In this document: positions 17,332 through 24,221 of the stretch, in pieces
Layout of the letters: each line of letters starts with the position of its first letter
Position numbering within the stretch: the first letter of the stretch is position 1
Source of the DNA: Myxococcus guangdongensis
GTDB taxonomy: Bacteria > Myxococcota > Myxococcia > Myxococcales > Myxococcaceae
NCBI RefSeq assembly: GCF_024198255.1
Contig: NZ_JAJVKW010000012.1
Location: 248,001-312,000, forward strand
Length of the DNA: 64,000 nt
Direction: 5' to 3'
Program-made: the position numbers and the translations under genes
The notes under the pieces: model-generated
Told to the model about the DNA's origin: nothing
The model's database searches: none
What the model saw: only the letters and a program-made list of their open reading frames with translations

Positions 17332-18324
17332 ATGGGTCGTGGTCGGGCTGTGTCCTTGTGTCTGTGCTTGTTCCTCGTGACGGGTTGCTCGACGACGCGG
17401 AGCGTTCGTCTGGAGCTGGGCTCGGGGGAGTCCGTGCATCACATCCCCCTCGAGGGCTCCGGGCCGGTGGCGCTGGAGGAGGACGCGTTCCAGGAGGCGA
17501 TGACGAAGCTCGCCCGGGACGTGAGGCCCTTCGCGCATCCGCTGCGGGAGGCGCGGCTGCGCTTCGGTGTGCCTGAGCGCGGCGGCGTGTATCTGTATGA
17601 AGGGCGCAGGCTCCACGCGGTGCGGGAGGGCGCGGATGAGACGTCACCGCATCTGTTGGAGTCGTACGCGGACGAGGCGCTGACGCGCGGTTACGGACGC
17701 TGGTGTGAGCGGGAGCATCGCGCGGGGGACTGTCTTCGACTGCTCGAGGAAGGGCCGCTGTTGGGCAGTGATGGCAAGTACGCGCTGGCGTTGGCCATCG
17801 CGATGGAGGACGTCTGGGAGGAGACGGCGGAGTCCCTGCGGGGAGTGGGGGACCCGGTGGCCCTCCGCGCGACGCTGACGGCCTCGGTCTCGATGTATCT
17901 GATGCTGTGGTCCTTGCCGGAGCCGGTGTCGAAGGGGCTGTCGGCGCTGCTCACCGCGACCGCGATGGCGTACCTGGGCGTGGACACGCTGTGGCGTGTG
18001 TTGGATGCGTGGGTGGTGCTGGTGCGGCGGGTGGACCTGGCGCGCTCGTTCGAGGAGCTGGAGGCCGCGGGTGAGACCTTCGGGGAGGTGCTGGGTGACA
18101 GCGCGTCGCGGATCTTCGTGATGCTGGCGACGGCGGCGGTGGGGCGCTCGGCGGGGCTCGCGACGAAGGGGCCGGGGCTTCCGGGCGCGGCGCGAGCGGC
18201 GGTGTTCTTGAAGGCCCAGGCGGGCTTCTCGTACCCCGCGCTCGAGCGCGTGGAGTCGGTGGCGCTGACGACGGAGGGCTTCACCGTGGGCCTGTCCACG
18301 GCGGCCCGGAGTGGCGAGGATTGA
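17332..18324 (+). CDS. SitA-like lipoprotein, N-terminal module without a toxin domain
   Basis: A 330-residue lipoprotein with an excellent GGAGGG site. The lipobox LVTGC places the acylated Cys at residue 19. The body (STTRSVRLELG, LARDVRPF, ALTRGYGRWCE, ALAIAMEDVWEETAESL, LPEPVSKGLSALLTATAMAYLGVDTLW) matches what I recall of the conserved N-terminal module of myxobacterial SitA5/SitA6-type polymorphic toxins, which pass between cells by TraA/TraB outer-membrane exchange. Such proteins normally continue into a variable C-terminal toxin domain. Here the chain stops soon after GFTVGLS, and no immunity gene follows; the next gene is the convergent wzy 18 bases away. It looks like a toxin-less remnant or delivery module. 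Family assignment is from memory of the consensus. Confidence 0.7.
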   Translation: MGRGRAVSLCLCLFLVTGCSTTRSVRLELGSGESVHHIPLEGSGPVALEEDAFQEAMTKLARDVRPFAHPLREARLRFGVPERGGVYLYEGRRLHAVREGADETSPHLLESYADEALTRGYGRWCEREHRAGDCLRLLEEGPLLGSDGKYALALAIAMEDVWEETAESLRGVGDPVALRATLTASVSMYLMLWSLPEPVSKGLSALLTATAMAYLGVDTLWRVLDAWVVLVRRVDLARSFEELEAAGETFGEVLGDSASRIFVMLATAAVGRSAGLATKGPGLPGAARAAVFLKAQAGFSYPALERVESVALTTEGFTVGLSTAARSGED

Positions 18325-18342
18325 AGGCCGATGGCGCCGGGC

Positions 18343-19938
18343 TCAGCCGTGCTTCGCGAGCGCGGGGGCCTGGGGCTCGTCGCCGGGGTTGGTGTGGATG
18401 ATGGCGCCCGGAGGCGGCACGGGCGCGGACGGCGCGGAGGGGACCAGGGTGGTGTGTGGCATGGGCCACGCGCCGGTGGCCACGGCCAGCTTGCCGGACG
18501 TCACCACGCACAGCGACACGACGAACGTGCAGATGTACGAGATGATGCCCATGTCTCCGAACACCTGGTTGATGTAGCAGATGACGGAGCCCACGATGAT
18601 GAGCCCCGCGGCGCGATGCTCGGAGATGTTCGAGCGATGGTACGCGCGCACCGCCAGGAAGACGGTGACGACCAGGTACATCCACACGCCCGTGTAGCCG
18701 ACCATCCCGCCGAAGGCGAACAGGCCCAAGAGCGAGTTGTGGGGATGGTAGCGGTACTGCGGGAACACGAAGGCGATGTTGGGCAGCGGGATGGGCTCGA
18801 GGAACTCGTGGCCGTAGCCGGTGCCGAGCAGCGGGAACTGGGTCCACGTCGCGATGACGTCCAGGTTCTCGATGTCGCGATAGTCCAGGTTGCCCTCGCC
18901 GCCCTCGCCGTCGATGAGGGAGCGGACCTTGTGCACGGGCGCGAAGGCGCCGCCGCGCGCGTTCCAGCCCACCGCGAAGTAGACGAGCATCAGCGGCGCC
19001 ATCAGCACGAGCCCTCGGGTGAAGGTGCGCTTGAGCGCGGGCCACGGCGTGATGAGGTAGCCGGCCAGCAGGCAGCCCACGAAGCTGACGTAGGCGAGCC
19101 GACGGTCGTTGTAGACCATGCCCATGAAGATGCAGAACATGAGCAAGAGCCCGCGCACCGCGTGAGCCCCCTTGGGCTTCTCCAGGAAGCGCATGGTGGC
19201 GACGAGCAGGCAGAAGTTGAACGTCATCGAGTCCGAGTGACACGTGGTGTACTCGACGAAGACGCCCATGGCCGGCACGACGATGGCGCCGAAGTAGACG
19301 CTGATGGCGGCCTTGGTGAGCCCCGCGGCGATGACGGTGCGCGCGAAGAGGGGCCAGTCCTCGGGGCCGCGCATGGCGTAGTGGAACATGGCGACGATGA
19401 ACGGCATCATCGCGGCCTGGTGCCACTGCCACAGCGAGTTCTTGAAGTCCCCGCCGCGCATCACCCCGCGCACCTCCATGAAGAGGATGGCGATGAGTGA
19501 CAGGGCCACCACGGCGATGAGCGGCCGGGGCATGGGCAGCGCGGGCGGGTCGATCTTCGACTTCGTCACCCGCCGGTACATGGCCAGGCCCAAGAGGCCG
19601 ACGATGAGCACGTCGACCAGCGGGAAGCGCAGCGCGCCAATCTTGGTGATGTAGCTGAGCTGGGCGAAGAGCAGCTCCCCCAGGGGGTGCAGGGGGGAGG
19701 GCCAGAACCCGGACTGGGGCCGCTCGGGGACGTAGTCCACCGCGAGCACCAGGTAGGTGACGATCATCACCGGGTAGCGGACGGGGACCTTGAGGACCAG
19801 CCACACCACGGCCACGAGCAGCACTGGGGCCAAAGCGACCACAGGGTGCAGGAGGGCCCCTCCCACGGTGGCGAGCACCAGGAAGCCAAGCAGCGCCACG
19901 AAGCGCAGGTAGGAGGGCCGGTCCGGGGCGTACGTCAC
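18343..19938 (-). CDS. wzy: Wzy-type polysaccharide polymerase (O-antigen ligase family)
   Basis: A 531-residue inner-membrane protein with about ten to twelve hydrophobic segments and a large periplasmic loop between residues roughly 320 and 410, the layout of Wzy polymerases. The loop ends in the family's recognisable GTGYGHEF and PHNSLLGLFAFGG stretches. The C-terminal 50 residues are Pro/Ala-rich and cytoplasmic. It would join repeat units after flipping, as WzyX (EpsG) does in M. xanthus. The start is a GTG at 19936-19938 with a poor ribosome site, so the exact start is uncertain. It is divergent from epsH (54 bp apart) and convergent with the SitA-like gene. Confidence 0.85.
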   Translation of the reverse strand: MTYAPDRPSYLRFVALLGFLVLATVGGALLHPVVALAPVLLVAVVWLVLKVPVRYPVMIVTYLVLAVDYVPERPQSGFWPSPLHPLGELLFAQLSYITKIGALRFPLVDVLIVGLLGLAMYRRVTKSKIDPPALPMPRPLIAVVALSLIAILFMEVRGVMRGGDFKNSLWQWHQAAMMPFIVAMFHYAMRGPEDWPLFARTVIAAGLTKAAISVYFGAIVVPAMGVFVEYTTCHSDSMTFNFCLLVATMRFLEKPKGAHAVRGLLLMFCIFMGMVYNDRRLAYVSFVGCLLAGYLITPWPALKRTFTRGLVLMAPLMLVYFAVGWNARGGAFAPVHKVRSLIDGEGGEGNLDYRDIENLDVIATWTQFPLLGTGYGHEFLEPIPLPNIAFVFPQYRYHPHNSLLGLFAFGGMVGYTGVWMYLVVTVFLAVRAYHRSNISEHRAAGLIIVGSVICYINQVFGDMGIISYICTFVVSLCVVTSGKLAVATGAWPMPHTTLVPSAPSAPVPPPGAIIHTNPGDEPQAPALAKHG

Positions 19939-19992
19939 GACGGAGGGGAGGCTACATCTGGAGGGCCGGTTGGGATAGATGAAGCCTCACGT

Positions 19993-21300
19993 ATGCCTGC
20001 TCCCAGACCACGCGTCCTCCTGATTGCCGAGCTGTGCAACCCCGACTGGGTGAGTGTCCCGCTGGAAGGCTGGTCGCTCTACCGTGCGCTGACCGAGGTG
20101 GCCGACGTGCACCTCGTCACCCACGTGCGCAACCGGGAGAACATCCTGAAGCAGGGGGTGCAGGAGGGCTCTGGGTTCACGGCGTTGGATTCGACGCCGG
20201 TGGAGAAGCCGCTCGACAAGGTGGGGGAGCTGCTGCGGGGCAAGGCGGGCGTGGGTTGGACGACGGCGACGGCGTTGAGCGTGCTGCCGTACTACTACTT
20301 CGAGGAGGTGCTGTGGCAGCGCTTCGGCGCGCGCATCAAGGCCCGGGAGTTCGACCTGGTGCATCGCTACACGCCCATCAGCCCGACGACGCCGAGCACG
20401 CTGGCCCGGCGCTGCAAGGCGGCGGGAGTGCCGTTCGTGATGGGGCCGCTCAACGGCGGACTGCCGTGGCCCAAGGGGTTTGGTGGCGCGCGGCGGCGGG
20501 AGAAGGAGTGGCTGAGCTACGTGCGGGACGCGTACAAGCTGATGCCCTTCTACAAGTCCACGCGGGAGAACGCGTCGGCCATCATCACGGGCTCGCGGGC
20601 GACGCGGGGGCAGGTGGCGCGGGAGTGGCAGGGGAAGACGGTGTACGTGCCGGAGAACGCCATCGACACGCGGCGCTTCGGGACGGCGAAGTCGGAGGGG
20701 CCGGTGGAGTTGCCCCTGCGGGTGGCGTTCGTGGGGCGCTTCGTGCCGTACAAGGGCATGGCGATGTTGATGGAGGCGGCGGCGCCGCTCATCCGCGAGG
20801 GCAAGGTGGTGCTGGAGTACATCGGCGACGGGCAGGAGATGCCGAACCTCAAGGCGCAGGCGGCCAGGGAGGGCATCGAGTCCGGGGTGACGTTCGCCGG
20901 GTGGGTGAAGCACCAGGAGCTGCAGGGGCGGCTGGCGAAGAACCACGTGTTCGGGTTCCCGAGCGTGCGTGAGTTCGGCGGGGCGGTGGTGTGCGAGGCG
21001 ATGGCGTTGGGGTTGGTGCCCATCGTCATGGACTACGGCGGTCCGGGCGAAATCGTGAGTCCGGCGACGGGGTTCGCGGTGCCCATCGGCACGCCGGAGG
21101 AGATTGTGGCGCGGGTGCGCGGGGTGCTCACGAAGCTGGTCGAGGACCCGTCGGTGATTCGTCCCATGGGTGAGCGGGCGCGGGAGCGCATCTTCAAGCA
21201 CTTCACCTGGAAGGCGAAGGCGGAGCACGTGCTGGAGGTGTACCGCTGGGTGATGGGTGAGCGCGGGCAGCCGGACTGGGGCATGCCGCTGGCGGACTGA
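19993..21300 (+). CDS. epsH: EpsH-like GT4 glycosyltransferase
   Basis: A 435-residue GT-B glycosyltransferase. The N-terminal domain begins RPRVLLIAELCNP; the acceptor side contains MGPLNGGLPWPKGF; the donor domain holds FVGRFVPYKGM and the E-x7-E motif within EFGGAVVCEAMA. ATG 19993 is chosen because the conserved fold begins immediately after it, although no good ribosome site is visible and the reading frame is open upstream. It lies back to back with wzy and presumably adds a sugar to the eps repeat unit. It ends 11 bases from the convergent AbiEii-type gene, marking the boundary of this eps block. Confidence 0.83.
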   Translation: MPAPRPRVLLIAELCNPDWVSVPLEGWSLYRALTEVADVHLVTHVRNRENILKQGVQEGSGFTALDSTPVEKPLDKVGELLRGKAGVGWTTATALSVLPYYYFEEVLWQRFGARIKAREFDLVHRYTPISPTTPSTLARRCKAAGVPFVMGPLNGGLPWPKGFGGARRREKEWLSYVRDAYKLMPFYKSTRENASAIITGSRATRGQVAREWQGKTVYVPENAIDTRRFGTAKSEGPVELPLRVAFVGRFVPYKGMAMLMEAAAPLIREGKVVLEYIGDGQEMPNLKAQAAREGIESGVTFAGWVKHQELQGRLAKNHVFGFPSVREFGGAVVCEAMALGLVPIVMDYGGPGEIVSPATGFAVPIGTPEEIVARVRGVLTKLVEDPSVIRPMGERARERIFKHFTWKAKAEHVLEVYRWVMGERGQPDWGMPLAD

Positions 21301-21311
21301 CCGCGTGTCAC

Positions 21312-22220
21312 TCAGGGCCTGGGCGTCCATGTCCAGGCCGTGGGGCTCCAGGTTGTCGCCAGGTCCTCGTCGAGGAGGACGGGGTCGAGGAAGGCGCGGA
21401 CTGCTTCCGTGAGGACGTCGAGTGTCTTCCATGGCAGGCCGTCCTGGGTGGCCATGGCCCGATAGGGCCGGTGCCATTCGGGCGGTGGCGAGGGAAGGAA
21501 GAACGGGACGCCGTGTGTCTTCCGGAAGGAGAAGGTCCGCGTGAGGGCCTGTCGCAGGCGCCTCGCTTCGAGCGCACGGATGCTTCCCAGGAGCGCGAGG
21601 TCCGGGAGGTCCTTCACCCGGGTGTTCGGCCGCGCACGAGGCAGCGTATAGGCGTGGAGCTTCTCCGCCAGATGCGTCTCGAGGGGATAGACGTGGAGCC
21701 TGGGCGGAGGGATGCCGGCGAAGCCGAGTGTGTCCGCCACCTCGATGAGCTCGGGCGCTCCCTCGAGGGGGTCTCCGATGGCCACGTCGACGCCGAAGGG
21801 TTGGCCGAAGAGGTCTCGCTCGATTCGGCACTCGGCGCGGAACCGACGTCCGTCGTAGCGCACTCCCTCGTTCTGGATGTCGGGATGGTGGGGGTCGGGT
21901 CGGAGCTCGAAGCGCATGAAGTCCCCGAGGTCCAACTGGCCTGCCTGCTGGAGGCGCGCGAGCAGGTCGCGTGGGTCCCCGGTGAGCCGCAGGTCGACGT
22001 CCCGGGTCGTGCGTGCTCGCTGAAGCCTCAGCTCGAGCACGAGTCCTCCCTTCAGGGTGATGGCCTCTCCGAGGACCTGGGTCGCACGCGCGAGGAAGCG
22101 GTGGAAGACGAGGAGCTGGCGCCGCCGGTTGAAGTCGTCCCCATGAGGGGCGCTCTTCCTCAACCGCTGCTCGAGAGCATTTCTGAAGGCGTCGCCGGTC
22201 AGGTAGCGGCGAACGCTCAT
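21312..22220 (-). CDS. abiEii: AbiEii-type nucleotidyltransferase toxin
   Basis: A 302-residue nucleotidyltransferase-fold protein. The polymerase-beta signature is LKGGLVLELR followed by RTTRDVDLRL (Gly-Gly then Asp-x-Asp), and the second family block is HLAEKLHAY with a later RVKDLPDLALL. This is the arrangement of AbiEii toxins of type IV toxin-antitoxin systems, some of which add nucleotides to tRNA 3' ends and block translation. The start ATG (22218-22220) overlaps the antitoxin stop by four bases. The pair interrupts the eps locus and is a plausible acquired defence or stability module. Confidence 0.85.
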   Translation of the reverse strand: MSVRRYLTGDAFRNALEQRLRKSAPHGDDFNRRRQLLVFHRFLARATQVLGEAITLKGGLVLELRLQRARTTRDVDLRLTGDPRDLLARLQQAGQLDLGDFMRFELRPDPHHPDIQNEGVRYDGRRFRAECRIERDLFGQPFGVDVAIGDPLEGAPELIEVADTLGFAGIPPPRLHVYPLETHLAEKLHAYTLPRARPNTRVKDLPDLALLGSIRALEARRLRQALTRTFSFRKTHGVPFFLPSPPPEWHRPYRAMATQDGLPWKTLDVLTEAVRAFLDPVLLDEDLATTWSPTAWTWTPRP

Positions 22221-22801
22221 CGTGTCCGCCGCTCCTTCGCCACGCTCGCCTTCTGGATGCGCGCGAGGTCGGACTTCCGGATGAGTCCACGCTCGAGGGC
22301 TTGCGCGATGGCTTGGTGGAGCAGGTCTGGAGCGAGATGGGCGCTCGCGCAGTCTGTCAGTGTCCGCAGGGGCGAGGTAACGGGCACCGCGGCGGGCCAG
22401 GTTCGCTCGGCATCGTCGATTGCGGCGTGATGGATGATGACGCCAGGAGGAACGCGAAGCCTGCGTTGCCTCCACGTCGTGGGAAGCGTCAGATGGAGTC
22501 GAGAGGGCAGCACGTCCGAGAGCTGATGCAGGGCGAGTGCCGTCTCATGTGAGAAGACGCCCTGCTGCTCCGACCACAGCCACACGGTGACGAGCGCTTC
22601 GTCCTGGCCCTGGGGGTAGTGCACCAATCGGTACACCCCTCTCCGGAGTCGGACCACCTTGCCGATGTGCAGATAGTGGACGAGGAGCTGAGACGAATAA
22701 CCCGCCTCCGCCGCCTGCTTCGTCGTGAACAGGCCGGCCTGTCCCAGCGCGAACTCGAAGAGCCGATCCCAATCCGGCGCCTGCTCGCGCTTGCCCGTCA
22801 T
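22217..22801 (-). CDS. abiEi: AbiEi-type antitoxin / transcriptional repressor
   Basis: A 194-residue protein beginning at the ATG at 22799-22801. The N-terminal winged helix region reads GLFTTKQAAEAGYSSQLL then a basic stretch VVRLRRGVYRLVHYP, the common start of AbiEi antitoxins; the C-terminal domain continues with the HETALALHQLSDVLP block. AbiEi both antagonises the toxin and represses its own promoter by binding inverted repeats. Such repeats occur 17-84 bases upstream of this start. The stop overlaps the toxin start (ATGA). Confidence 0.88.
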   Translation of the reverse strand: MTGKREQAPDWDRLFEFALGQAGLFTTKQAAEAGYSSQLLVHYLHIGKVVRLRRGVYRLVHYPQGQDEALVTVWLWSEQQGVFSHETALALHQLSDVLPSRLHLTLPTTWRQRRLRVPPGVIIHHAAIDDAERTWPAAVPVTSPLRTLTDCASAHLAPDLLHQAIAQALERGLIRKSDLARIQKASVAKERRTR

Positions 22802-22818
22802 GCACAAAACTTAAATGA

Positions 22819-22885
22819 GATTTTAGTTTCGTGCCAATCCAGGTCCGTCACTGCACGAAACTAAAATCAGATTTTAGCTTCGTGC
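22819..22885. promoter_or_regulatory. Three-copy 16-bp operator array upstream of the AbiE operon
   Basis: GATTTTAGTTTCGTGC at 22819-22834, its perfect inverted copy at 22853-22868, and a third direct copy with one change (GATTTTAGCTTCGTGC) at 22870-22885. Copies two and three abut to give a near-palindrome with centre at 22869. The AT-rich half-sites stand out from the surrounding GC-rich DNA. They lie just ahead of the abiEi start, where AbiEi-type repressors bind, so they are the likely autoregulatory operator and also overlap the promoter. Confidence 0.8.
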
Positions 22886-22891
22886 GGGAAC

Positions 22892-23266
22892 TCAGGCTCG
22901 GGAGGTGTTCGGGCGCAGCGCCACCCTCGAGCGGATGGCGCGGTTGGCTCGCAGCAGGATGTCCGCGCGGGACGAGGGGGCGTAGTCCGGGTGCTCGAAT
23001 CGCAGCGTGTACGTCCCCGCGGGGAGCAGGGGCAGCCGGTAGCGGCCCTCCGGGTCCGTCCAGGTCACGTGGGCCTCCGCGTGCCCCGACGCGCTGGCGC
23101 TGACCTTCACCCTCACGAGCGGCGCTCGACTGTCCCCGTCGATGACGAGCCCCAGGAGCACGCCCGGCGGCGGCGCGTACTCGCGGCTCTCCGCTCGGGC
23201 CAAGACAGGCACCGTGACGATGAGCACCAACATGCAGAGCAGATAGGGCACGAGGTGCGTCAGCAC
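22892..23266 (-). CDS. Small secreted protein with a carboxypeptidase-regulatory-like domain
   Basis: About 124 residues if started at the GTG at 23264-23266, which places a signal peptide (VPYLLCMLVLIVTVPVLARA) at the very N-terminus; longer starts up to 23356 are possible. Residues about 33-120 form one CarboxypepD_reg-like beta-sandwich (GLVIDGDSRAPL, TDPEGRYRLPLLPAGTYTLRF). The end (RANRAIRSRVALRP) matches the same position in the VWA protein at 24222-26321 (RLNRTIRVNVELRP). The domain is usually the N-terminus of TonB-dependent receptors, but here it stands alone. Its stop lies seven bases from the AbiE operator array. Confidence 0.65.
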   Translation of the reverse strand: MLTHLVPYLLCMLVLIVTVPVLARAESREYAPPPGVLLGLVIDGDSRAPLVRVKVSASASGHAEAHVTWTDPEGRYRLPLLPAGTYTLRFEHPDYAPSSRADILLRANRAIRSRVALRPNTSRA

Positions 23267-23482
23267 GGATGGGGCCTCGGTGTGGCTCGGGGAGAGGGGC
23301 CCATTCTTCCGGCTCGGGCTGACGTGAACCGCATGCGCGGCTCTTTGTGCCATCACCGTTTCGGCATGAGCCCCGCTGGGGTCCTCGCGGTGACGTGGGG
23401 CGCCGAGCGGCCACGTCCGAATTCCAGCGACATGGATGCCGCCAACTCCATATCCGGGGTCCTTCGCGCGCGTGCGTGCTGA

Positions 23483-24049
23483 TCAGCGACTCACGACGTG
23501 TGCCTCGGGCTGCCGGGCCTCTTCCCCTTCGGGGGCGCCGAGGGCCGCCTGCTCCGGAGTCCCCGGGGCCAGTTCCGCGAGGGACCGGAAGCGCCGCAAT
23601 CGGAGCGCGGGCTCCGAGGTGTCACGCTGTGCAGGGGCTCCGCTCAGCGCGTCCTCCAGAGCCGACATCTCCCGCGTGGATCCGTTCGCACCGAGGTCCT
23701 CGCGCGACTGCGCTGCCGCGGGGCGTACGGCGATGCGCCGGAGGAACTCCTGGTCCACCCGCACGCCCGTGGTCATCGAGCCCACGTCGACCGTCGGACC
23801 GTCCGTCTCCCGGCGCAGCGTCTCGACAGGCCAGGTGCTGCCCCCCGCGTCGAGCGTGACGACCGGACGGCTGGGCCTGCGAGTGACCTGGGACGACGTC
23901 GGGAGCGGCGCATCCTCGACCGTGGCACTCGACGCCTCCGTGGAGGCCGGGGCCTGTGCCTCGGCGCTGGGTTCCGCCTCCTGCGCCCTGGCGGCCGGGG
24001 AGAGCATCCACACGAGTCCACACAGCACACCGCGAAGGAAGGGCGTCAC
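23483..24049 (-). CDS. Secreted protein with a receptor plug-like segment
   Basis: About 188 residues from the GTG at 24047-24049, chosen because GGAG lies about ten bases upstream and a signal peptide (about residues 5-22) follows. After an Ala/Pro/Glu-rich region, residues 90-107 read GSMTTGVRVDQEFLRRI, closely matching STTTGVNIDQEFIKRL in the VWA protein two genes away, and 153-163 read RFRSLAELAPG, like the start of a TonB-receptor plug. No barrel or transport domain follows. Function unknown. It is on the same strand as its neighbours, with 172 bp to the VWA gene and 216 bp to the small regulatory-domain gene. Confidence 0.6.
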   Translation of the reverse strand: MTPFLRGVLCGLVWMLSPAARAQEAEPSAEAQAPASTEASSATVEDAPLPTSSQVTRRPSRPVVTLDAGGSTWPVETLRRETDGPTVDVGSMTTGVRVDQEFLRRIAVRPAAAQSREDLGANGSTREMSALEDALSGAPAQRDTSEPALRLRRFRSLAELAPGTPEQAALGAPEGEEARQPEAHVVSR

Positions 24050-24221
24050 GTGCTCGACTCCAAGGCCTCGGGGAGAACGAACCGCATCATCCGGGACCAC
24101 CGCGGAAGAATCTCCCACGCGGGTCCCCGGGTTCATCATGGCTCGGTCATGATTCGAGGCCCTGGGCATGATGGAGATACGACCCCAGGCGTCATTTCGG
24201 GTCGAACAGGCTGGGTAGCGC

